This document shows positions 44,196-52,153 of a DNA stretch of 64,000 bases, in pieces; the first letter of the stretch is position 1; the number at the start of each line of letters is the position of its first letter. The notes under the pieces were generated by a model that had not been told where the DNA came from, ran no database searches, and saw only the letters and a list, made by a program, of their open reading frames with translations. The translations under genes were made by a program, and so were the position numbers. Where the stretch lies: contig KE159541.1 in assembly GCA_000403215.2 (NCBI GenBank), forward strand, positions 1-64,000. The letters are read 5' to 3'. The stretch is from Lachnospiraceae bacterium A4. Lineage in GTDB: Bacteria > Bacillota > Clostridia > Lachnospirales > Lachnospiraceae.

Positions 44196-46355
44196 TCAAA
44201 TCTCCCTCACCACAACCCTCGCGCCCATGCGGCTTAACAGTTCGTTTGTGATGCTCTGCGCCTGCTCCGCCACCACCGGCGCGGCGATTTCCCGATCGCC
44301 GTCCCTGCCGATCAGCGTGACGGTCATGCCCACGCTCACATTGGAAAGCGCTGTAATGTCAACCGCAAGCTGATCCATACAAACCCTTCCGACAATCGGC
44401 GCCTGCTGTCCATTGATCAATACATTGTGTCCTCTGCCGGACAAAATTCTCGGCAAGCCATCTGCATAGCCGATCGACACGATGGCAATGCGGCTGTCTC
44501 TGTCCGCCACAAAATCTCTGCCATAACCGACACTGTCTCCCTGTCTTACCTTTCGTATCAAGACGATCTGTGCTTTGAGAGAAAGGACTGGTTTGAGGTT
44601 CAGATGCAGCTTCGTCTGTGCATCTGGCGTACTCAGAACGCCGTACAGCGCAATGCCTGCCCTGACATAACTGCACTTGAGTTCCGGATAATTCAAGAGG
44701 CCATAGCTGCTCTGAATATGAGTTTTCGGAATGTGTATGCCCTGTTTTTTCAGCCTGTTTACCACTTTATAAAATCTTGCAATCTGCTGTCTGGTGAACA
44801 GGATATCCTTCTCGTCCTGACTGTCCGCCACGCACAGATGTGTGTAAATTCCATTGATGATAAGATTTTTCATTGCAAACACCCGCGAGAGCTTCTGTAC
44901 TTCTTTTCCAGTATCACTCTCCACAGGCACCCAAAATCCCAGACGGTGCATTCCTGTGTCTAATTTGATGTGTGCTTTGACCTGAACGCCCTGCGCATTC
45001 AGCCTGCACGCATAATCGTAATCAACCAGCGTCTGCGAAAGGTCATACCGGCGAAGCTCATTTGCCCGCTCTGGCGGCGTGCAGCCCAAGATCAGAAGCT
45101 CGCCGCGGACGCCAAATCTGCGCAGCGCAATCCCCTCCTCAACGGTCGCAACGGCAAACGCTCTGACGCCGATTCTGTCCAAATGCGCCGCAATCTCGTA
45201 CATGCCATGTCCGTAAGCCTGCGCCTTCACGACTGCCATCAACTCGCATTTGGGCGGCATTGCCTCGCGCAATACCTTTACATTGTGCGTAAGATTGTCC
45301 AGATTGATTTCAATGTACGCCCTGTCTGCGCCCTTGTGCTGCTCGTTTTTCCTGCGTCCAAACCGCTGCCAACATGCCGCTGCCGCCACACTAAATGACA
45401 CCGATGTCACAGTTACTGCAAGAAAATGCACGATGCTGTTCTCCACAAGAAGCGTCTGCAAATGAAGCACCTTTGCGGCAAGCCGTATGACCACAATCAT
45501 CATCGGGTGAATACTGTAGACAAGAAGCGAGACATCGCGCAGCCAGACATGGCGTTTTCCCCGAAAAGACAGCAGGGCCTGAAACAAAAAATACATACAG
45601 GGCAGCAAAAAGAAATACATACTATCATGACGCTGCACTTGAAAGTGATGTAAAAGCAATCCCTCTGCCAGCATAAACAATAACATCACAATGCACATTG
45701 TCCATGACACCGCCGGTCTTATGTGTGTCTGCGCGTCCGCAATCCACCCGCCTAAGACGAAAAAAACAGGCGCAAAGAAAATGCCGTTTCTGGTGTAATC
45801 CGACACCTGAAACCAAAGCGTATAAAAACCGCCAAGAACAGGCACATTTTCTGCCAGCCCATAATAACTGTCGCCAAACAGACCTATGAGATATAACACT
45901 GCCGTCACTGCAAACGCTCTGTGAAAGCCACTCTTTCGCACCAGCACCCAAGCAAGCGCACCGCCTGCAAGCGACGCAGGCAGATACCACAGGTGATACA
46001 GTGTCCCGTCAAAAACGATATCCTTTATCAGATTCGGGAGCAGATTTTCCATCTTAAAATACCCATTGTAGATGTTAATGGGTATGTAGAGCAAAATTGC
46101 CGCCCCGTAGATCAGCGCCGTCTTTTTTAAAAACATCATGAATTTGTCGGATTTGTAGCTGTATCTGGAAATCAGAAAGAAGCCAGATGTCATAAAAAAG
46201 AACGGGACTGCCACGCGGGCAATCACACGCGTCAGAATAAAATCTCCCAATTCGCTGTAGGTGCCAAGCGGCGATGTGTGAATTGCAATGATCAATACTG
46301 CTGCTATCATTCGAAAACAGTCTATCCCTGTGTAACTTTTGCTCTCTGCTCTCAT
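44196..46355 (-). CDS. vanT: VanT-type membrane serine/alanine racemase
   Basis: The protein is a fusion. Residues about 1-350 form an acyltransferase-3-like membrane domain of about ten helices (TGIDCFRMIAAVLIIAIHTS at the start), and residues about 355-719 form an alanine-racemase domain with the PLP-lysine motif AVVKAQAYGHG (usually KANAYGHG), the tyrosine motif VGYGRDF and RVCMDQLAVDI. This architecture is diagnostic of VanT, which makes D-serine for the D-Ala-D-Ser resistance pathway. The start at 46355 has GAGGG 6 bases upstream. It follows vanXY after 71 bases and is the last gene of the cluster. Confidence 0.93.
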   Translation of the reverse strand: MRAESKSYTGIDCFRMIAAVLIIAIHTSPLGTYSELGDFILTRVIARVAVPFFFMTSGFFLISRYSYKSDKFMMFLKKTALIYGAAILLYIPINIYNGYFKMENLLPNLIKDIVFDGTLYHLWYLPASLAGGALAWVLVRKSGFHRAFAVTAVLYLIGLFGDSYYGLAENVPVLGGFYTLWFQVSDYTRNGIFFAPVFFVLGGWIADAQTHIRPAVSWTMCIVMLLFMLAEGLLLHHFQVQRHDSMYFFLLPCMYFLFQALLSFRGKRHVWLRDVSLLVYSIHPMMIVVIRLAAKVLHLQTLLVENSIVHFLAVTVTSVSFSVAAAACWQRFGRRKNEQHKGADRAYIEINLDNLTHNVKVLREAMPPKCELMAVVKAQAYGHGMYEIAAHLDRIGVRAFAVATVEEGIALRRFGVRGELLILGCTPPERANELRRYDLSQTLVDYDYACRLNAQGVQVKAHIKLDTGMHRLGFWVPVESDTGKEVQKLSRVFAMKNLIINGIYTHLCVADSQDEKDILFTRQQIARFYKVVNRLKKQGIHIPKTHIQSSYGLLNYPELKCSYVRAGIALYGVLSTPDAQTKLHLNLKPVLSLKAQIVLIRKVRQGDSVGYGRDFVADRDSRIAIVSIGYADGLPRILSGRGHNVLINGQQAPIVGRVCMDQLAVDITALSNVSVGMTVTLIGRDGDREIAAPVVAEQAQSITNELLSRMGARVVVREI

Positions 46356-46426
46356 TGTTTTCCCTCTTTCTGATCCATAGAATAAACCTTTATTTCTGAC
46401 ACATATGTCATTTTTCTGCTGACAGC

Positions 46427-47191
46427 TCATCCTTTGCAGTATTCTGTCACAATAAATCCATCACAATTATTGCCTGATAGACTGTATGGATGCAGCCCAT
46501 CAACTACAAGCTCCACTGCCCCGTCCATCTCATCTGCCCTGACAAAAGAAACTGCAAACCGCTCTCCCTGTTTTCGTTCTGCGATATAAGATTTCTCTCC
46601 ATAGCGGTACTTTTTTAAAAACGCAAGATACTCCTCAAGCGCCATGCCCATCTGCGTCATGATTTCGGCATGTGGTGTCCCCACATACCGAAAATGCCAC
46701 GGCTCATGTTCAATCCCTGTAATAGCTTGTTTGCCCTCTTGATACCGCTCTACAAATCCATGCGCTGCTGCTCTTTGGCGGAATGTCTGACAGATGCCCT
46801 CATATGGAAAATCGGGACGAATAAAGTCAATCTCCGGCTTATTTAGCGCAAGATCTATGGCAAGCCCCGTCTGGTGCTCGCTGTGTCCGGGAACTGCAAC
46901 ATAATTCTGTGTAAATTCCAACCCATTTTCCGCCAATGAATCATCCCATATCTTCTGCTGCTCTGCCATGGAACGCCATGCGCTCACCGGCACAATCTGA
47001 CCTGCCCCGCCGATTTCGTGTATCAGATTTTTCAGTGCGCCTGCCGCTGTACGCTCATATAAAATCTCTTCCCCCTCCCATGTGCCGACGCTGCACAAAT
47101 CCGTGGATGCTTCCTGATATGGATATTCTGGATTTACTAAAATCAAATATCCACGATGTATGTCATCTGTTTTTAAAATGATTGTTTGCAT
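46427..47191 (-). CDS. vanXY: VanXY-type D,D-dipeptidase/carboxypeptidase
   Basis: This zinc peptidase hydrolyses D-Ala-D-Ala and removes the terminal D-Ala of precursors so that only D-Ala-D-Ser ends remain. The metal motifs are GHSEHQTGLAIDL (S-x-H-x-x-G-x-A-x-D) near residue 105 and EHEPWHF (E-x-x-W-H) near residue 165, both intact. There is no signal peptide, consistent with a cytoplasmic VanXY. The ATG at 47191 has GGGGG about 5 bases upstream. It is 22 bases after vanG's stop. Confidence 0.9.
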   Translation of the reverse strand: MQTIILKTDDIHRGYLILVNPEYPYQEASTDLCSVGTWEGEEILYERTAAGALKNLIHEIGGAGQIVPVSAWRSMAEQQKIWDDSLAENGLEFTQNYVAVPGHSEHQTGLAIDLALNKPEIDFIRPDFPYEGICQTFRQRAAAHGFVERYQEGKQAITGIEHEPWHFRYVGTPHAEIMTQMGMALEEYLAFLKKYRYGEKSYIAERKQGERFAVSFVRADEMDGAVELVVDGLHPYSLSGNNCDGFIVTEYCKG

Positions 47192-47213
47192 AGTATCCCC
47201 CATACCATAAACA

Positions 47214-48284
47214 TCAGCTCATAAACGCCTGTCCGATAATTCTGTCCACCACCTCTGCAAAACCATACCCTGCTGCGCGCATCATGCCCGGATAGCGGCT
47301 GTGCTCGGTAAATCCCGGTATCGTGTTGACCTCATTGAACACAATCTCCCCCGCCGGCGTCAGAAACATATCCACCCGCGCAAAGCCGTCACAGTCCAGC
47401 GCGCGGTAAATCCTCTTTGCCGCTTCCTTGATCTCCTGTGCCTTCTCCGCCGCAATCCTTGCAGGCACATGAATCGCTGAGGTCTTGAGTGTATACTTCT
47501 CCGTGTAATCAAAAAATCCGTTGGCACACGCCGCGGTGTCAAGCTCAATCTCGTCAACCTCCCCGACAGTCAACTGATCACGTCCGCACATAGCACAGCC
47601 TACCTCAAAACCGTCAATCGCCTCCTCCAATATGACACGATTGTCATAATCAAACGCAAGTGCAATGGCTGGCGCAAGCTGTTCCGGTGCGCTCACTTTT
47701 GTCACACCAAAGGACGAGCCTGCTTTCACAGGCTTTACAAAGACCGGAAATCCAATGTTCTCTGCAAACGCGCACGCCTTGTTGACTGCGGTATTGTCCA
47801 TTAGTACCATGGCTCTTGGCACGCGCACGCCCGCAAGCTCTGCAAGCCGGTGTGCCCTGTCCTTGTCCATGCACAGCGCGGAGGACAATGTCCCGCAGCC
47901 GACCAGCGGAATCCCTGCAAGCTCTGCAACTCCCTGAACTGTCCCATCTTCGCCGTTTCGACCGTGCAGCACCGGAAAGACCGCGTCAACAGGAATCGCT
48001 TCCGGTATGGACTGCGCGCGGCACAGGATCAGATGATGATAAGTCCTGTCAGGCGAGAGCAGCGCCGGCACGCAGTCGCTCTCATTGCACCACGTATCCT
48101 TTTGAAGCTTGTCCATCTCCCCTGTAAAGTAAAACCACTGTCCCTCCCGCGTGATTCCGACCGGCACAGGATTATATTTTTTCCTGTCCATATTACAAAT
48201 CACCGCATACGCGGACTGCAAGGACACCTCATACTCTGACGACGCACCGCCAAATAAGACTACAATATTTTTTCTATTTTCCAT
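47214..48284 (-). CDS. vanG: VanG-type D-alanine--D-serine ligase
   Basis: This ATP-grasp ligase has the Ddl/Van signatures FGGASSEYEVSLQSA, HGRNGEDG, VFVKPVKAGSSFGV and FNEVNTIPGFTEHSRYP. The omega-loop region reads EKYTLKTSAIHVPARI, with Tyr where D-lactate ligases such as VanA have His. With vanT and vanXY as neighbours, D-Ala-D-Ser ligation is the likely activity. The start at 48284 has AGGAG 8 bases upstream; a GTG at 48293 is too close to that site. A well-formed promoter and tandem repeats lie upstream. Confidence 0.93.
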   Translation of the reverse strand: MENRKNIVVLFGGASSEYEVSLQSAYAVICNMDRKKYNPVPVGITREGQWFYFTGEMDKLQKDTWCNESDCVPALLSPDRTYHHLILCRAQSIPEAIPVDAVFPVLHGRNGEDGTVQGVAELAGIPLVGCGTLSSALCMDKDRAHRLAELAGVRVPRAMVLMDNTAVNKACAFAENIGFPVFVKPVKAGSSFGVTKVSAPEQLAPAIALAFDYDNRVILEEAIDGFEVGCAMCGRDQLTVGEVDEIELDTAACANGFFDYTEKYTLKTSAIHVPARIAAEKAQEIKEAAKRIYRALDCDGFARVDMFLTPAGEIVFNEVNTIPGFTEHSRYPGMMRAAGYGFAEVVDRIIGQAFMS

Positions 48285-48327
48285 TTCTGTCACTCCTGTT
48301 TTTTGTTTTTATAGCATCTATCTCCAA

Positions 48328-48356
48328 ATGATACCAGAACAATTTTTAAGTTCCAA
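48328..48356 (-). promoter_or_regulatory. Promoter of the vanG-vanXY-vanT operon
   Basis: On the minus strand, -35 TTGGAA (48351-48356) and -10 TATCAT (48328-48333) are separated by 17 bases, about 45 bases before the vanG start. Tandem repeats lie 12 bases upstream of the -35. Confidence 0.65.
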
Positions 48357-48367
48357 TGCCACAAAAG

Positions 48368-48384
48368 ATTAAGAACTATTAAGA
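48368..48384 (-). promoter_or_regulatory. Candidate VanR operator: tandem TCTTAAT repeat
   Basis: On the minus strand TCTTAAT occurs twice with a 10-bp period (plus-strand ATTAAGA at 48368-48374 and 48378-48384). Position and spacing fit binding of an OmpR-family activator such as VanR. That VanR binds here is inference. Confidence 0.5.
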
Positions 48385-48423
48385 TTTCATGATGATATGT
48401 TGATATGCCTGAAACGGCGCATC

Positions 48424-48470
48424 AAAAAAGAAACCTGTTTTCATACTGTAATTGTATCAAAACAGGTTTC
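48424..48470 (-). terminator. Rho-independent terminator between the AAA-ATPase gene and vanG
   Basis: On the minus strand GAAACCTGTTTT pairs with AAAACAGGTTTC (12 bp, 48430-48441 with 48459-48470) and is followed by six U residues (48424-48429). It would stop transcripts of the 48543-50102 gene, leaving vanG to its own promoter. Confidence 0.85.
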
Positions 48471-48542
48471 TCTATGTTTTTCAGCTTCCTATCACCTTTA
48501 TCAAAGTTTTCTCTCGAAAATCTTACAATTTCCTTACGATGC

Positions 48543-50102
48543 CTACAGCAATTCTTCGATCACACACTGGTGCTCTTTCTTCACGGTATCATAGCTGAGC
48601 CCAACTGCAAGAATATGTTCTACGTGCTCGCCTTTTAACTTCTCGCAATACTCCTTCATCCTAATCTGGGCAATCGCTGCTTGAGGCGTATCATCTGCCT
48701 TTAACTCAAGGACAATTCCCGGGAATTTTTTGCGCCTTGGATGAAAGATAAAGTCCGCAAATCCCTTTCCGCTTTTTTCTTCACGTTCCACTCTGTACAT
48801 GTCCCGCGCTGCAAGATATGCAAGCGTAACCACACAGGATAAACTATTTTCGTCATTGTATCTGAGAATTGGCAGCTCGCTGTTATGAATGTTATGCAAG
48901 TATGACGCGACGATATCACCTTTTTTGTCCAAGGTCGCGTTCAGAATTTCATTGGAATTTCGGACTAGCTCTGCCACATAGCCAAACTCATCATCTTTTA
49001 AGGCCTTATGAAATTCCAGCATAAGCTCTTTATTTGGTATCCTTATATTTCCATCATAGTATGACAACAGACCATAGATAATCATCGCCGAAAAGATTTC
49101 TTCTTTGTTCTTTGGATTTTTTTGTCCAGCAGCATACTCTTCGTTAATCTCAATTATGACAGGCATGTCATTTACCATCTTCACCACATCATCACGCACT
49201 TCTCCGATGTTATATTTTAGGAAAAATAGTACTTCATCCATTTTTCCGGTTCTGGTCCAGTAGCTCTGGCAAGCCGCATCTTCGAGCGCACAGACCACCG
49301 ATCTCGGATTATACAGGCGCTCACCGCTTCGGGTCTGATAGCCATTGTACCAGTCGCGAATGTCCTCCATCGTCAACGCCGTCTGTTTATCGCAGAGCGC
49401 TTCCACCTCGTTTTCCGTAAATCCGAAATACTCCTCAAAAAACGGGTCCTTGAGCATGGTATATTCCCGAAACATATTCAGCGCAGAACCCATACTGTAC
49501 TTTTTAACAGGCAATACGCCTGTCATGTAAGTCAGTGCCACATAAGGGCGGTCCTTCAAAAGATTGCGCAGAAATTCCAGAAATGCACTATGATGCTCCG
49601 TGAACAGTTCATGGCTGAATAGATAGTCCCATTCGTCGATGATAAAGATAAACTGCTCCTTTGTCGCGGCAAGTAAATCTGATATCCTGTGAAAATTTTT
49701 CTCTCTGAGTTCCGGGTATGCCTCCTTGATATCCTCAGTGATGGATTCTTTGATCAGATTGATGTAATCCTCATAGGTACTGCCATCGTCGGGCAGGTCA
49801 TTCAGGCTCAGGCTGATGACATTATATTGATTTAAATGTGTGTTGTATGCCCCGCTTTTGCTGATGTCTAAATGCTCAAATACGCCTTTTGCATCATATG
49901 CCTTTCCATAGTATGCCCCAAGCATATTCAGAATCGACGTTTTCCCAAAACGGCGCGGTTTTGTGATGCAGATATATTTTGTATTTGTGCGAATCCGCTT
50001 ATTGATCGCTTCAATCATTGCGGACTTGTCCACAAAAAATTCACTGTTTACCAGTTCCGTATATAAAATCAGCGGAGTTTCCGTATTCAAACATAATGCC
50101 AT
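48543..50102 (-). CDS. DUF1703-type AAA-ATPase-like protein with nuclease-like domain (copy 2), inside the van cluster
   Basis: The 519-residue protein has the same layout as the gene at 40960: FFVDKSAMIEAINKRI and Walker A-like KPRRFGKTSILNML at the N-terminus, FIIDEWDYLF as Walker B, and a C-terminal PD-(D/E)XK-like segment GFADFIFHPRRKKFPGIVLELKADD. It interrupts the expected vanS-vanG order. AGGAGG lies 6 bases before the ATG at 50102. A terminator follows it, so it is transcribed with vanRS or alone, but not into vanG. It probably was inserted; its role in resistance is doubtful. Confidence 0.88.
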   Translation of the reverse strand: MALCLNTETPLILYTELVNSEFFVDKSAMIEAINKRIRTNTKYICITKPRRFGKTSILNMLGAYYGKAYDAKGVFEHLDISKSGAYNTHLNQYNVISLSLNDLPDDGSTYEDYINLIKESITEDIKEAYPELREKNFHRISDLLAATKEQFIFIIDEWDYLFSHELFTEHHSAFLEFLRNLLKDRPYVALTYMTGVLPVKKYSMGSALNMFREYTMLKDPFFEEYFGFTENEVEALCDKQTALTMEDIRDWYNGYQTRSGERLYNPRSVVCALEDAACQSYWTRTGKMDEVLFFLKYNIGEVRDDVVKMVNDMPVIIEINEEYAAGQKNPKNKEEIFSAMIIYGLLSYYDGNIRIPNKELMLEFHKALKDDEFGYVAELVRNSNEILNATLDKKGDIVASYLHNIHNSELPILRYNDENSLSCVVTLAYLAARDMYRVEREEKSGKGFADFIFHPRRKKFPGIVLELKADDTPQAAIAQIRMKEYCEKLKGEHVEHILAVGLSYDTVKKEHQCVIEELL

Positions 50103-50280
50103 GACATACCTCCTTTTGCAACAGCTCTGTTTTCTTTTCATTATAACCTTTCAGTTCCCCTGTTACAAGCAAAATTCGGTAGAATAGTCGCCCCGCATTT
50201 TTATCTGTCAGGGAAAAGTTGACAGCAAATTGAATTTGGACATCCGCCGGACTTTGCGCCAATATTTAGCCAGCAGGCAT

Positions 50281-51450
50281 CTATACCGGAAGCGTCACAA
50301 TAAAGATTGTGCACTCATTCGCACTCGCCGCGGTGATGGTGCCCCCGTGCAGCTCTACAATCTCCTTTGCAATGGCAAGTCCAAGCCCCGCGCCGCCAGT
50401 CGCTGACGAACGCGCTGCGTCTGCTCTGTAAAACTGCTCAAAGATATGCGAAAGTTTGTCCGGCGGAATGGTTTTTCCGCTATTTTTTATCATGATTTTC
50501 ACCATGTCCGCCTCCGTCTGTGCATAGAGGCTGATTTCCGTTCCGGCGTAACTGTAGTTGACTGCATTTCGAATCAGGTTGTCAAACGCGCGCGCAAGCT
50601 TGTCCGCATCGCCTACAAGCATAATGTCCGGTGCTATGTTTAAGCTCCACCGAAGCTCCCGCTCTGCAAGAATCGGGTGAAACTCACTTGCGAGCTGCTC
50701 GAGCATACGGCTCAGATGAAGCCGCTCGGTTTCGAGTGTGAGCGCCGTCAAGTTAAAGCGCGTGATATCAAAAAATTCGTTGATCAGCTCTTCAAGGCGC
50801 TCTGCCTTATCGAGCGCAATCTCCGTGTAGCGGCAGCGAAGCTCCTGTGAAATCTGCGGTTCATCGCGCAGCAGCGTCAGATATCCAATCACGCTTGTGA
50901 GCGGTGTTTTGAGGTCGTGCGCCAGATAGACAATCAAGTCATTTTTGCGCTGCTCGGCAAGCAGCGCATCACTCTTTCGCTTCTCTAGTGTGTGTTTGAT
51001 GGAATTGATTTTGCGCTCTGTGGCGGCAAGCTCCTGCGAGAGAATGACATCTCCCGCATTCTCTGTCACCAGCGCGTCAATGCCGCGGTTGATCTCCGAA
51101 AAATATTTGATAAAGCTATTGATATAAATCATCTGGGCAATCATAAACAGAAACATGATGCCGCCCATAAAATACCACTCTAGGTAATTTCGTATATAAA
51201 GCTGATATGTCTCCCGTGCGCGTTCATAGGCGTCCTTTCTTCCTGCATAGATCACATGGTCCAAAAATCCAACCACAAAGTTTGCAAACCGCCCGCGAAA
51301 GACAAAATCATACAGTAAACTTGCGCCAAGGACTGAAAATAACATGGTGAAAATTGTTACCAAAAACAGCTTGGTCTTGATCTGGCCGTAACCACTCTCC
51401 TTTCGTTTTTTCCGATTGCGCATTCTCCAATTCCGAAACCACTCACTCAA
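50281..51450 (-). CDS. vanS: VanS-type sensor histidine kinase
   Basis: Two membrane segments (FLVTIFTMLFSVLGASLLYDFVF and WYFMGGIMFLFMIAQMIYI, near residues 28 and 95) flank a short extracytoplasmic loop of about 40 residues. HAMP-like coil, the phospho-acceptor box IVYLAHDLKTPLTSVIGYL and ATPase boxes (NLIRNAVNYS, GLGLAIAK) follow. The short loop matches VanS of D-Ser-type clusters. The start is a TTG overlapping vanR by 8 bases, with GGGG about 7 bases upstream. It should sense glycopeptide and phosphorylate VanR. Confidence 0.88.
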   Translation of the reverse strand: MSEWFRNWRMRNRKKRKESGYGQIKTKLFLVTIFTMLFSVLGASLLYDFVFRGRFANFVVGFLDHVIYAGRKDAYERARETYQLYIRNYLEWYFMGGIMFLFMIAQMIYINSFIKYFSEINRGIDALVTENAGDVILSQELAATERKINSIKHTLEKRKSDALLAEQRKNDLIVYLAHDLKTPLTSVIGYLTLLRDEPQISQELRCRYTEIALDKAERLEELINEFFDITRFNLTALTLETERLHLSRMLEQLASEFHPILAERELRWSLNIAPDIMLVGDADKLARAFDNLIRNAVNYSYAGTEISLYAQTEADMVKIMIKNSGKTIPPDKLSHIFEQFYRADAARSSATGGAGLGLAIAKEIVELHGGTITAASANECTIFIVTLPV

Positions 51451-52135
51451 TTGTATACCCCACTCCCCAGATGGTCTTGATATATTTGGGACGCCGCGCC
51501 GGCTCGTTCATCTTCTCACGCAGCCTTGCAATGTGCGTCATGACGGTATTGTTGTTGTCGAGATACTTTTCTCCCCAGACAGCCTCAAACAGCTCCTCCG
51601 ATGAGACGACCGTGCCGCGCCTGCCGCACAGATACCACAGGATTTCAAACTCGATCGGCGTCAGCGCCACTTCTTTTCCGTTTAACAGGCATTTATGTGT
51701 ATCCTTTGAGATCTGTAATCCTCTGATATCCAGCTCATTCTGCTGTGGCGCTTCCTTGCCGACATTATACCGCGTGTAGCGCCGAAGCTGCGTCTTGACC
51801 CTTGCAACCACCTCCAGCGGGTTAAAGGGCTTGGTGATATAGTCGTCCGCGCCGAGTGTCAGCCCCATGATTTTATCCCCGTCCTCCACCTTTGCCGTGA
51901 GCATGATGATTGGATAAAAATATTTTTCCCGAATTTTCTGGCAGATGCGAAAGCCGTCAATGTCCGGCAGCATAATGTCCAGCACTGCCAAATCCAGCGC
52001 GGTCTCCCCGATGCATTGAAGTGCATCTGTGCCATTATAATATTTGTAAACTGTATACCCGTCGTTTTTGAGATACACTTCAATTAAATCGGCGATTTCT
52101 TTCTCGTCATCGACCACTAAAATCTTTTCATTCAC
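51443..52135 (-). CDS. vanR: VanR-type OmpR-family response regulator
   Basis: The protein has a receiver (ILVVDDEKEIADLIEVYL, LAVLDIMLPDIDG with the phospho-acceptor Asp, IMLTAKVED, YITKPF) and a winged-helix domain (LTPIEFEILWYLCGRRG, DNNNTVMTHIARLREKM). Its sequence and pairing with vanS fit VanR, the activator of vanG-type operons. It begins 18 bases after pepF's stop on the same strand, so it may be read from pepF's promoter. GGAGG is 11 bases from the ATG. Confidence 0.88.
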   Translation of the reverse strand: MNEKILVVDDEKEIADLIEVYLKNDGYTVYKYYNGTDALQCIGETALDLAVLDIMLPDIDGFRICQKIREKYFYPIIMLTAKVEDGDKIMGLTLGADDYITKPFNPLEVVARVKTQLRRYTRYNVGKEAPQQNELDIRGLQISKDTHKCLLNGKEVALTPIEFEILWYLCGRRGTVVSSEELFEAVWGEKYLDNNNTVMTHIARLREKMNEPARRPKYIKTIWGVGYTIE

Positions 52136-52153
52136 GATACTGCCTCCGATGTA

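Noticed and set aside
46355-46430. Extended start of vanT at 46430
   Set aside because: The added residues are not membrane-domain sequence, and the ATG at 46355 has a well-spaced ribosome binding site.
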